Below are positions 27,647 to 36,100 of a DNA stretch of 64,000 bases, one piece after another (positions within the stretch are counted from its first letter, which is position 1; the number at the start of each line of letters is the position of its first letter). The stretch spans positions 26,206 through 90,205 of the forward strand of contig CAVEAL010000007.1 of the NCBI GenBank assembly GCA_963613665.1, read 5' to 3'. Below the pieces are notes generated by a model. The model saw nothing but the letters and a program-made list of their open reading frames with translations. It did no database searches and was not told where the DNA came from. Source of the stretch: F23-B02 sp963613665 (lineage in GTDB: Bacteria > Bacillota > Clostridia > Oscillospirales > Oscillospiraceae). A program made the translations under genes and the position numbers.

Positions 27647-28780
27647 TCAGCCGGCGTTCTGCGCAGAATTGAGTTCGTTCAGGTTGAGGTTGTTTACACG
27701 CATTCCGGCTGGGATAATCATTCCTTTTCGGATGATCGTTCCGGCTTCAACGTGGCTGTAGTCGTGAATGACCGCTCCGTGCTCCACAATGGATGCACTT
27801 GAGAGGATCACACCCTTGCCGATTTTCACGGCAGGATTGACGATGGTTTTTGCTTCAAAAATGGTTCCGGCTCCGGCCTCCACAGCAGGGCTGATGGTTG
27901 CGGTCGGATGCTTGAGCACCGGCACGATGAAGCCTGCCATTTGCAGGTAATTGATGAGATTGCGCCGGAGTTCGTTATTTCCAATGGCGACAAAGGCCAT
28001 TGGGTAATCGTTGCGATAGCGCTGGCAGTTTCCAAGGCTGTCCAGGACACCGGGCAGCGTCGTGTCATCGTCCAGGAACGCGATATGTTCAAAGACACCG
28101 ATGGCTTCAGCAGTTTCACGGACGACCTGCCCCTGACCTCCCGCGCCGAGAATCAGCAGATTCATCTGCCGTGGCGCGTTGCGGCGCTGATATTCTGTTT
28201 GTTCGATTTCAGAGAAGGCAACAGCAGCCAGATCAACACGGCAGTATTCCGAGAACCGCTTGACGATCACGTCTGGGCGCTTGTTCTGACCGAGATAGGT
28301 GCAGAGACTGTACATATCCACGCCCGCCTCCAGCTTCTGCCGGATGAAGGCATAGCGCAGTTCCATAGAGGAGAGCTTGTCAGCGATCTGATACTTCTCG
28401 TTCATCGTACTGAGCAGCACCTGCATCAGCCGGAACGGCGGCAGATGTTTCTCGCCGTTCAGAATGAAGCAATCTCCGCTCGGATATAGTCCGATGTTTG
28501 CGGAGAGAAACAGCTTCACGCTGAGCGGCATGGGCAGATCCCGCGGTGCATCCGACGGCAGAAACTCTACCGGGTCGGAGGCTGTGCCGCCCTTGCCGCG
28601 GCCTGCAACATAGCGGATGCAGATCATACCCGCAGCAAGGTCGATGTCCTGACGGCGCAGAGCCGTGACCTCGCCCAGCAGCAGACCCATATGTAAGCAG
28701 AGGAACGCGGCGACTTTACGCGGCTCAACGTCCTCCATCAGATGCTGGTCGATAAGGTGGCATTGTGCGTCTGTCAGCAT
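27647..28780 (-). CDS. Degenerate tyrosine-recombinase-like domain fused to a NeuD/PglD-like sugar acetyltransferase
   Basis: 377 residues; GAGGAG lies 8 nt upstream of ATG 28780. Residues about 1-190 follow the catalytic domain of tyrosine recombinases: AAFLCLHMGLLLGEVTALRRQDIDL, RYVAGRGKGG and MELRYAFIRQKLEAGVDMYSLCTYLGQ. However, the first catalytic Arg (GLR in active enzymes) is Leu here and the HxLRH box is reduced to ELRY, so it is probably inactive as a recombinase. Residues 206-377 are a complete NeuD/PglD-like protein: MNLLILGAGGQGQVVRETAE (Rossmann), AFLDDD, FVAIGNNELRRNL, HPTATISPAVEAGAGTIFEAKTIVNPAVKIGKGVILSSASIVEH (hexapeptide helix). An internal ATG at 28165 could give the acetyltransferase alone. 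It is the first gene of the operon. The integrase-like part may be a DNA-binding regulator (inference). Confidence 0.85.
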   Translation of the reverse strand: MLTDAQCHLIDQHLMEDVEPRKVAAFLCLHMGLLLGEVTALRRQDIDLAAGMICIRYVAGRGKGGTASDPVEFLPSDAPRDLPMPLSVKLFLSANIGLYPSGDCFILNGEKHLPPFRLMQVLLSTMNEKYQIADKLSSMELRYAFIRQKLEAGVDMYSLCTYLGQNKRPDVIVKRFSEYCRVDLAAVAFSEIEQTEYQRRNAPRQMNLLILGAGGQGQVVRETAEAIGVFEHIAFLDDDTTLPGVLDSLGNCQRYRNDYPMAFVAIGNNELRRNLINYLQMAGFIVPVLKHPTATISPAVEAGAGTIFEAKTIVNPAVKIGKGVILSSASIVEHGAVIHDYSHVEAGTIIRKGMIIPAGMRVNNLNLNELNSAQNAG

Positions 28781-29140
28781 GAGAAAAACTCCTCTAAACG
28801 TGGTGAAACCCGCGGCAGCCGATTCCGCAGGTCTGGGATAATTGAGGTGAAATTGTAGCGGCGGTGTTCGGATGATAGGTGTAAAATATGCCTTCGGCGG
28901 CCGCAGCCAACGTGAACTGCGGTTGAATTATTCTTGTCTCTGCATACCTATGATCCGCGCGCAATGGCGCGTCGGGATGGGCAGCAGATTTTCATAGCCG
29001 AAGCTTTTTCAAGCGTCACGGATCATTCCGACCCGGTGCAACGTGATGCATATGCGCGTCCAATAAAGTATGCTTTAATGAACTCGTGCGCGGTATGCCC
29101 TTTCAGCATCAAAATGCGCGAAATACGGCTATTTTGATGC
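28781..29140 (-). other. Long 5' leader of the polysaccharide operon
   Basis: About 360 nt separate the predicted start point from the first gene. The leader opens with an 11-bp inverted repeat, AGCATCAAAAT (29105-29115) and ATTTTGATGCT (29131-29141), lying exactly at the expected +1. Near 29066-29075 is AAGTATGCTT, the inverse of AAGCATACTT at 29192-29201 upstream of the promoter. A 15-codon frame (MKICC...) occurs in the middle without an SD. No known riboswitch was recognised. Confidence 0.45.
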
Positions 29141-29143
29141 TTC

Positions 29144-29172
29144 ATTATACCATGATTGATGGAAAATTGCAA
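29144..29172 (-). promoter_or_regulatory. Sigma-A promoter of the polysaccharide operon
   Basis: On the minus strand TTGCAA (29172-29167), a 17-nt spacer and a perfect TATAAT (29149-29144). Transcription would start near 29137 and run left into the integrase-NeuD gene. It lies in the short space between this operon and the serine recombinase gene. Confidence 0.75.
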
Positions 29173-29185
29173 GAGTTTCAGGAGA

Positions 29186-29207
29186 AAAAATAAGCATACT
29201 TATTTTT
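29186..29207 (-). terminator. Hairpin after the serine recombinase gene
   Basis: AAAAATAAG and CTTATTTTT form perfect 9-nt arms around CATA, about 30 nt after the recombinase stop. The T-run lies inside the 3' arm, so termination would be weak. The AAGCATACTT core also recurs, inverted, at 29066-29075, and it could alternatively be a recombinase binding site. Confidence 0.4.
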
Positions 29208-29235
29208 ACTCTCGCTTTGGAACGGTACGGTTAGC

Positions 29236-29835
29236 TTATACCTCTTCGCTGCGAACCCATTTGAAAAAAGTTGTGCGTGAGACGCCAAGAGCATCCGCCG
29301 CCTGTCCGGCTGTCAGCTCTCCGGCCTCCCACGCTTTTTTGATTTCCGGGTATATCTCCGGACGGTCGATCCGCCGTCTGCCAAACTGTACGCCGCGGGA
29401 TTTTGCCGCAGCGATCCCCTCCGCCTGACGCTGCCGGTTGAACTCCCGCTCCGTCTGTGCAACGTAGGAGAGAAGCTGCAGAACAATGTCCGCGATCACC
29501 ACGCCGGTTAAGTCCTTGCCCTGTTTTGTGTTGAGCAGCGGCATATCCAGAACGATGATGTCCACCTGTTTCTGCTTTGTAAGGAGCCGCCATTGCTCCA
29601 GGATTTCATCGTAATTGCGCCCCAGCCGGTCGATGCTCTTAATCACGATGGTGTCTCCGGTTTTAAGCTTTCGCAGGAGCCGCTGATACCCCGGACGCTC
29701 AAAGTCCTTACCGGACTGTTTATCCATGTAGATGTTGCCGGGCGCAATGCCATACTCCACCATAGCGATCTTCTGCCGGTCCTCGTTCTGATCTCTGGAC
29801 GATACCCGGATGTACGCATATTCTTTTGCTTCCAT
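29236..29835 (-). CDS. Serine recombinase (resolvase/invertase family)
   Basis: 199 residues from ATG 29835, with GGGAGG upstream. EYAYIRVSSRDQNEDRQ contains the catalytic serine (about S12), followed by IKSIDRLGRNYDEILEQWR (the RLxR and DR motifs, about 66-85) and the C-terminal DNA-binding helices with AGQAADALGVSRTTFFKWV. Length and layout are those of small Tn3/Hin-type resolvases or invertases. It could resolve or integrate the adjacent mobile element, or invert a small segment; no obvious pair of long inverted crossover sites is visible near it. It shares orientation with the relaxase but lies 242 nt downstream of it, so it probably has its own promoter. Confidence 0.92.
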   Translation of the reverse strand: MEAKEYAYIRVSSRDQNEDRQKIAMVEYGIAPGNIYMDKQSGKDFERPGYQRLLRKLKTGDTIVIKSIDRLGRNYDEILEQWRLLTKQKQVDIIVLDMPLLNTKQGKDLTGVVIADIVLQLLSYVAQTEREFNRQRQAEGIAAAKSRGVQFGRRRIDRPEIYPEIKKAWEAGELTAGQAADALGVSRTTFFKWVRSEEV

Positions 29836-30076
29836 GTATGAACCTCCCTGTGTTTTGGACGTGCATACAATATTATAAAGGAGAGGTTTGAACTGCGGTT
29901 GGTGCGCCGGAGAACGGGGAAACGCAACTGGCAAGCAATGCCTGCGTTTATACAAACTTGACGAACAGGGAGATTTCCGGATGCCGGAAATCTCCCTTTG
30001 CTTGTTGAGGGAAGCTCTCTCCCAAACCCCTGATTGATCGAACGGTTCCCGTTCGGCTGCGCCCTGCAAAGCAGTG

Positions 30077-31483
30077 CTATTTTTCCTGTTGATGCTCTCT
30101 TGTCTGGCGCTGTTCATCGGCATCCGTGCGCAGGAGCATCTCGGCGTTGGCCTTATAAATCTGGAGCTGCCTGGCTTCCTCGCGTGCCTTGGCAAGCGCC
30201 GCATAGTCGAGTTTCTTCTGCACAAGCAGATCAGAATACTCCGCTTGCAGGCTCTTGACCGTGGGCAGTTTTTTCAGCGCCAGATCGTCAAACGCTTTCT
30301 TCGCAGCCTTGTGGATGATGATGTCGCTCTCATGCGCATCGTGGTATTTCTTGGAATATCCGGCCTTGCGATAGGCGGTGTAGATATCTCTGGTCTTGGC
30401 ATAATTGATGATGTGCGTTTTCAGCACGGCGATCTCCGCCATGCGGCTTTCTGCCGCTTTTATTTTCGCTGTCAGTTCCTTCGTCCTGGCGCTTGCAGCA
30501 TCCGCGCAATCGGACAGCGCGGTGAGGTCGGCAAAGTCATGCTTCTGGATGAAGAGCAGCGTTTCCGCCATGCTTTTCAGCTTCACGATTTTCAGCGTCT
30601 GATCGTATGCAGTGCCTTTGCCGTTGCCGATTTTTGCTTCAATTTGCGAAATCAACGTCGGTCTTGTGGCCTTGATAGGATACGACTTTTTCCGGCGCGG
30701 TGTATGCACCCGCGTACCGAGGATCACAGCCCGCAGCTCTTCTTCCGAATAACCCTCGCCCAGCGACCGGAGCCGGATATTCTGCGGCTGACCGTCCCGC
30801 ATAAAGGTGACATGCTTGCCGCGCTTTACGGTGTAACCGGCTGCTTCCACCAACTCCAGAAATGTCTCAAAATCTTTCGGCTTCTTCGCAAGCGCTGCGT
30901 CAATGGCCGCACGCAGCAGATCGCGCTGACATGGCTTTGCATTGCCGCCCATCCACTTGTTGTAGCTCTTACCGTGGGGCTTCGGATTCTCGATCACAGA
31001 CAGCCGGTGCTCCATACAGACAAGATCGCTGAGCTTCCGGACAGCTTCGGTGCTGCCCCAGAAGTTGCGGAATTTCCGCGTGCAGTCCAGCGTCGTGGAG
31101 TTCCAAATAATATGGTTGTGGATGTGCTGCTTGTCGGTATGGGTACAGACGATAAAGGCATGGTCGCCCTTGGTAAAGCGCTTGGCAAATTCATAGCCGA
31201 GCCGATTGGCTTCCTCCGGCGTGACCTCGCCCGGTTTGAAGGATTGCCGGATCTGATACGCGATCACATCGCTGGCCTGTTCCCGGCCGGTGAGCTGCCG
31301 GTACTGGCGTTTGGATAAAAGAAACTCACTGTCCGCCGTCTTGGCATCACAGGCATAAGCCGAAATATATTCGCCGTCTTCCGTCTTGTCCGGATTCTTT
31401 GCGTAGTCCGTCCGCTCCGTCAGGCATTGGGCAATGGTCTTGCCCTTGTTGACGTGCATGGGAATGATTCGCGTGGTCGCCAC
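30077..31483 (-). CDS. Relaxase/mobilization nuclease (MobA/VirD2 family)
   Basis: 468 residues from GTG 31483, preceded by an AAAGGGGGGG SD. VATTRIIPMHVNKGKTIAQCLTERTDYAKNPDK is the family start; the metal-binding three-His motif is FIVCTHTDKQHIHNHIIWNSTTLD (about 105-128); YDQTLKIVKLKSMAETLLFIQ and a coiled-coil C-terminus follow. It would nick the transfer origin of the element and pilot DNA in conjugation. The C-terminal 150 residues are strongly helical. A terminator-like hairpin lies directly upstream of its SD. Its partner MobC-like gene is about 440 bp upstream. Confidence 0.93.
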   Translation of the reverse strand: MATTRIIPMHVNKGKTIAQCLTERTDYAKNPDKTEDGEYISAYACDAKTADSEFLLSKRQYRQLTGREQASDVIAYQIRQSFKPGEVTPEEANRLGYEFAKRFTKGDHAFIVCTHTDKQHIHNHIIWNSTTLDCTRKFRNFWGSTEAVRKLSDLVCMEHRLSVIENPKPHGKSYNKWMGGNAKPCQRDLLRAAIDAALAKKPKDFETFLELVEAAGYTVKRGKHVTFMRDGQPQNIRLRSLGEGYSEEELRAVILGTRVHTPRRKKSYPIKATRPTLISQIEAKIGNGKGTAYDQTLKIVKLKSMAETLLFIQKHDFADLTALSDCADAASARTKELTAKIKAAESRMAEIAVLKTHIINYAKTRDIYTAYRKAGYSKKYHDAHESDIIIHKAAKKAFDDLALKKLPTVKSLQAEYSDLLVQKKLDYAALAKAREEARQLQIYKANAEMLLRTDADEQRQTREHQQEK

Positions 31484-31505
31484 GGGCAAGCCCCCCCTTT
31501 GCAAA

Positions 31506-31538
31506 AAGATAGCGCGGAAGCTTTTACACTTCCGCGCT
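31506..31538 (-). terminator. Hairpin plus T-run between the CD1845-like gene and the relaxase SD
   Basis: AGCGCGGAAG (31511-31520) and CTTCCGCGCT (31529-31538) form a perfect 10-bp stem around 8 nt, followed leftward by ATCTTTTT and then the relaxase SD. It either ends the upstream transcript or acts as an attenuator for the relaxase gene. Confidence 0.65.
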
Positions 31539-31543
31539 GTGCT

Positions 31544-31834
31544 TTACCAATATACTTTTTCTTTCATCCAGGCTCGCAGCAGATGAAGCTGCGCGACAAG
31601 CCACGCGCCCAGCATCGGCAAACCGTAAGGCGAAAGCGCAAATGCCGCCGCCAGCTCGATTACTCCGTTTTTTACATTGTGGTCGATGAAGCTGAAAATA
31701 CTCACAAGGACGAGGAGCACAGACAGAACATTCAGCAGCACAGCGGAAATATGCAGAGTCAGCGTGCAGAGCCAGATCAGAAACGCGAGGACAAGCATGA
31801 CCGGGGCAAGCAAAATTTTCAGAACGAACTTCAT
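31544..31834 (-). CDS. Small membrane protein of conjugative elements (CD1845-like)
   Basis: 96 residues with two or three hydrophobic helices: FVLKILLAPVMLVLAFLIWLCT, ISAVLLNVLSVLLVLVSIF and the closing AAFALSPYGLPMLGAWLVAQLHLLRAWM. The pattern (LLAP at the start, SPYGLPMLGAWL near the end) matches my memory of the CD1845 family found beside relaxase genes in Clostridia conjugative elements. Function unknown. It sits between MobC-like and relaxase genes. Confidence 0.65.
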   Translation of the reverse strand: MKFVLKILLAPVMLVLAFLIWLCTLTLHISAVLLNVLSVLLVLVSIFSFIDHNVKNGVIELAAAFALSPYGLPMLGAWLVAQLHLLRAWMKEKVYW

Positions 31835-31927
31835 ATTTTCATCAACTCCTTCGCCTACATATTACAATTTAATAGGAGCGGAGGCAAGGATGTCGCGGAG
31901 AAAAACGATATTGGAGCCGCAGCTCCA

Positions 31928-32269
31928 TTATTTGATGCCGGCAAGCTTTACCAATATCCCATTCGCCATGTCCCAAAGCTGCTCCTGATTTTGGACGACC
32001 TGTTCCAAATCTGTATCGTAGATGCGCCCGGATTCATTCATCCGCCGCGCAATCTGATTGATATTGTTGCTGGCGTAGCGCAGAAGCGAGACCATTTCTT
32101 TCAGCTCCGGCAGCTCCAACCGGACGATCACGCCGTCAATGGCGATGCGGCGCAGATAGGCACTGAGATTGCTCATGCCCGCCTGCGCCATTTTTTCTTC
32201 GATCATGCTCTTTTCATTTTCGGATACCCAGAAGATGATCTGTACATTTCTGTTTCTGGCCATGGTCAT
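31928..32269 (-). CDS. MobC-like relaxosome accessory protein
   Basis: 113 residues. RNVQIIFWVSENEKSMIEEKMAQAGMSNLSAYLRRIAIDG is a ribbon-helix-helix DNA-binding start, and LLRYASNNINQIARRMNESGRIYDTDLEQV is the MobC/BMRF-type helical block with the conserved N-x-N-Q-x-A-(R/K) motif. It would bind near the transfer origin and load the relaxase. ATG 32269 overlaps the DUF3849 gene stop by 4 bp; a second in-frame ATG follows at 32263. Confidence 0.85.
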   Translation of the reverse strand: MTMARNRNVQIIFWVSENEKSMIEEKMAQAGMSNLSAYLRRIAIDGVIVRLELPELKEMVSLLRYASNNINQIARRMNESGRIYDTDLEQVVQNQEQLWDMANGILVKLAGIK

Positions 32270-32820
32270 CGCTCCTGTCCTGGCAGCTTTTTCTCTGCGG
32301 TCTTCGCCTGAATCGCCGTTTTGTTTTTCTGAATCTTCTCCAGCACGGAGGGACGTTTTGCTGGTGCGTCTTTTTCTTTTGCCAGTTCCTCGCGCACACG
32401 AGAGACGAGCAGATTGACAAGCCCAGGATTGACCTGCGACACGAGAAAGTAGCGACTGCGTTCATGTCCCCATTCGTCGGCATCGGTACAGACCGGAATC
32501 GTCTGTGCCCAGGCTTTATTATCGCGGCTGATTCGCCCGTCGTGGTCAAACGCACGCACGGTATTGGCAAGCACATACGCCACACGCTCCATGCCGAACT
32601 GCGCTGCGACCTGTGCGGCGGCCTTACCTGTGCCGAGGCAGTAGTCGTGGTAGCTTTCATGAATCGCGGTTTCCAGTGCGTCCCGGCAGACCATGTTCAC
32701 ACGAAAGGATTCCCGGTAGGCGGGCAGCTCGTCATGCTCGATGGCATACTCTGCGCTCTGCTTGTTGATCGGAACCTGTGCGGTTTCAGAAGAAGTTTTT
32801 TTGATATCATTACGTTCCAT
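32266..32820 (-). CDS. DUF3849-like protein of conjugative elements
   Basis: 184 residues from ATG 32820, with AAGGAGG upstream. PAYRESFRVNMVCRDALETAIHESYHDYCLGTGKAAAQVAAQFGMERVAYVLANTVRAFDHDGRISRDNKAWA is the DUF3849 block. The C-terminus carries KRPSVLEKIQK followed by a 19-residue basic tail; the same motif ends two other proteins of this element (33178-42579 and 44713-46395). Function unknown. It starts the short leftward run DUF3849-MobC. Confidence 0.75.
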   Translation of the reverse strand: MERNDIKKTSSETAQVPINKQSAEYAIEHDELPAYRESFRVNMVCRDALETAIHESYHDYCLGTGKAAAQVAAQFGMERVAYVLANTVRAFDHDGRISRDNKAWAQTIPVCTDADEWGHERSRYFLVSQVNPGLVNLLVSRVREELAKEKDAPAKRPSVLEKIQKNKTAIQAKTAEKKLPGQER

Positions 32821-32839
32821 AATCGTCCTCCTTGTAATC

Positions 32840-32868
32840 TTGATTTGTACTCGCCTTTTCCGTATAAT
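32840..32868 (+). promoter_or_regulatory. Sigma-A promoter of the small + strand gene
   Basis: TTGATT, a 17-nt spacer, and perfect TATAAT. It drives the small gene that starts at 32896, divergently from the DUF3849 gene whose ATG is at 32820. Confidence 0.75.
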
Positions 32869-32895
32869 AAGAAAAAGAAAAACGGTGGTGGTAAA

Positions 32896-33156
32896 ATGGC
32901 AAACAACGATCAGCTCTGGCAGGAAGCAAAAAATCGCTGCCGACTGAATGATGAAGATATTGCCCTCGCCAAGCGGCTGGGGCTGAATCCGCGTAGCCTT
33001 ATCAAGAACATTCCAAACAAAAGTGAGCCGTGGAAAGCTCCCGTCAAGGACTGGCTCCATGAGATAGAGGCAAAGCGCAGCAAAAAGGCAGCGCAGAAGC
33101 AGCGCCGCCGTGAGAATGTGGCAAAGTCGCAGGATAGCGCCGACAAGGAAAAATAA
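32896..33156 (+). CDS. Small hypothetical protein of conjugative elements
   Basis: 86 residues, the only rightward gene in the element core. ANNDQLWQEAKNRCRLNDEDIALAKRLGLNPRSLIKNIPNKSEPWKAPVKDWLHEIEAKRSKK: a helical protein with a conserved LGLNPRSLIKNIP block that I recall from many Clostridia mobile elements. The role is unknown. The C-terminus is basic. It has its own promoter at 32840-32868 and a strong terminator right behind. GGTGG lies upstream of the ATG. Confidence 0.8.
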   Translation: MANNDQLWQEAKNRCRLNDEDIALAKRLGLNPRSLIKNIPNKSEPWKAPVKDWLHEIEAKRSKKAAQKQRRRENVAKSQDSADKEK

Positions 33157-33177
33157 TTCCTCGTCGGCGCTTTTTTG
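33136..33177 (+). terminator. Strong terminator between convergent genes
   Basis: AGCGCCGAC (33136-33144) pairs with GTCGGCGCT, followed by six T. The left arm overlaps the last codons of the small + strand gene. The giant leftward gene ends 1 nt beyond, so the hairpin may serve both strands. Confidence 0.85.
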
Positions 33178-36100
33178 TTATCTGCTTTCCTGCTCCCGCT
33201 GCTTTGCGGGCGCGTCCTGTGCCTGGCGTGTCGATGTTTTTTTCAGCTTTGCCAGCACAGAAGGACGCTCCGCTTTTGCGGAGAGCGCAGAGTCATCTGC
33301 CAACTGCTCCACGGGCGTGCGCTCGTCGATGTTCAACTCTGCATTGAGTTCTGCAAGCCGTGCGGATTTTACACGCAGCTCTTCCTCCTGCGGAAATGGC
33401 TTGCCAAGCTCCGCCTTTGCAGCTTCCATCTGTGCGGTCGTTGCGTCCAGCGTGTTTCGGACGTTCTGCAATCTGTCCGGCATGGCGTTCAAAACGTTGT
33501 CGATACGAGTGAGGTTTCCGCGTGCATCCTTGCCCAGCGTCACGCGATGGGTCATCTGGCCTTTGAGCGTCAGAACATAATCCCTGCCGAAATCCTCCAG
33601 CGTGAGGGACATCTGAAATCCGCGGTAAGTGCCGATGGGCACCGGCTCCATGCCTCGCACATCCTTGAACGCTTCCAACAGCGCCGCACCGGCGTTGTCC
33701 TTATCCGTGAGACTGTCGTTTTTGACCGTCATACCGGCAAAGCCGTCCTCCGGGTGCGGATGCGCCGCCAGCGTTTTCATATCTGCCTCAAGGCCGGAAA
33801 TGAACCCCTTGGACTTTTCAATGTCCTCCGGGAATTTCTTCAAAAGGCTGTCCTCCAGCTTGTATTGCTGGCTCTGGTGGCTGGCCTTCATCAGCTTCAG
33901 ACGGGCAACGTCCACATCCAAATCCATCTTCTCTTTGATTCTCTCGTCACCGGCGCACAGCGCCTTGATCTCTGCATAGGAAAGAGCTGTTTCGTCCACA
34001 TCCTCGCAGGAGCGAACCGGAGATTTTGAGGTCATAATCTGTGAGATGAATTTTTGCTTATTCTCCACTGTCTGCCACAGATAGGCATCGAATGTGGATT
34101 CCGTGACGTAACGGTAGATGTGGACTTCCTTGTTGCGGTTGCCCTGACGGATGATGCGGCCGCTGCGCTGTTCGAGATCTCCCGGCCGCCACGGACAGTC
34201 AAGGTCATGGAGTGCAATGAGTCTGTCCTGCACGTTCATACCGGCACCCATCTTGAAGGTGCTGCCCATGAGCACGCGCACCTGACCGGCGCGTACTTTC
34301 GCAAAAAGCTCTTTCTTCCGCACCTCGGTATTGGCTTCATGGATGAACGCGATCTGCTCACGGGGGATGCCACGGGCGACGAGCTTTTCCCGGATGTCGT
34401 CATAAATCGTGAACGCCGGTTCCTCGGCTGCATCCTGCCCAATGGCAGCTTCCAGCGCGTGAAGCTCCGGACTGTCGAGGTTCCCGCCTGCGGCCTTTGC
34501 CGCTCTGGATGCAGGTACCGCCGTTTTGGGTGTGGAGAGGTCGCAGAAGACGAGCTGGGGGAGCTTATCTGCCTGTCCATCCTGCCAGACGGAATAGATA
34601 TTGTCCACGCACAGATTGACCTTACTGCCCGCCTCATCGGGCAGATCAGGATTGATAACGCGCTGGTCAAGCCCCAGCTTGCGCCCGTCCGAGGTGATCT
34701 TGAGCATGTTATCGGTGCTTGCATCCACGATTCCCGCATGGACTCTTGCAGCACGCTCGGAAAGCTCCTGCACCATGTTCTTTTGAATTTCTGTCGGCTG
34801 TGCCACAACGTTGTGATAAACCGGCGTCGGCGTTGGCAGGTGAAGCCGATCCGCCGTTTTGATGTCGGCGGCTTCCTTGAATAGCTGCATCAGCTCCGGG
34901 AGGTTGAAGAACTTTGAAAACCGGGTACGCGCCCGGTAGCCAGTGCCCTCCGGGGCAAGCTCAATCGCCGTTACAGTCTCGCCAAAGGTGGAAGCCCAGC
35001 AGTCGAAATGCGTCAGATGCTTTCTCTGGAGCATATCATGCTGGAGATAGCGCATCATGGTGTACAGCTCCGTCATGGAGTTCGAGACCGGCGTGCCGGT
35101 CGCAAACACAATGCCCTTGTTGCCGGTGATCTCATCAATGTTCCGGCATTTCAGGAGCATGTCGGAGGACTTCTGTGCGTCCGTCGTTGAGAGACCGGCA
35201 ACGTTGCGCATTTTTGTGTAGAGGAACAGATTTTTGAACGCATGGGCTTCGTCCACATAGAGCCGGTCTACGCCAAGCTGCTCGAAGGTGATGACATCAT
35301 CCTTGCGGCTGGTGTCCTGTAATTTCTTGAGCTTCACTTCAAGGCTCTTTTTTGTTTTCTCCAGACTCTTGATGGTAAAGCGCTCGGCATTATTTGCCCT
35401 GAGTTCCATCAGGCCGTCTTCGATTTCATAAATCTGCTCTTGCAGCATCCGCTCCTGCCGCTCTTTGGAGACCGGGATACGTTCAAATTGGCTGTGCCCG
35501 ATGATAACGGCATCGTAGTCGCCGGTGGCAATGCGTGCACAGAACTTCTTGCGGTTTCTCGGCTCGAAGTCCTTTTTGGTAACGGCAAGGATATTGGCAG
35601 AGGGGTATAGACGCAGAAACTCCGATGCCCACTGCTCAATCAGGTGATTGGGCACCACAAACATGGGCTTGTGGCAAAGGCCGAGACGTTTGCTCTCCAT
35701 AGCTGCCGCGACCATTTCAAAGGTCTTGCCCGCACCAACTTCGTGCGCAAGGAGCGTATTCCCGCCATACAAAATGTGAGCAACAGCGTTCAACTGATGC
35801 TCACGAAGCTGTATCTCCGGATTCATACCGGAGAATGTAATATGCTGTCCGTTGTATTCACGCGGACGGGTAGAATTGAAAAGCTCGTTGTACTTCTGAA
35901 CCAGATCGTGCCGACGCGTCGGGTCTTTCCATATCCATTCCTGAAATGCGTCTTTGATGGCCTGCTGTTTCTGCTGGGCAAGCGTGGTCTCCTTGGAGTT
36001 GAGCACGCGCTTTTCTCTGCCGTCCGCATTCTCAATGGTGTCGTAGATACGAACGTCGCGCAGATTCAGTGTGTCCTCCAGAATCTTGTAGGCATTGGCG

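Noticed and set aside
28781..29235. Invertible promoter controlled by the adjacent serine recombinase
   Set aside because: Only short 10-11 bp inverted matches are present, with no pair of longer crossover sites flanking the promoter; kept only as a checkable possibility in the leader finding.
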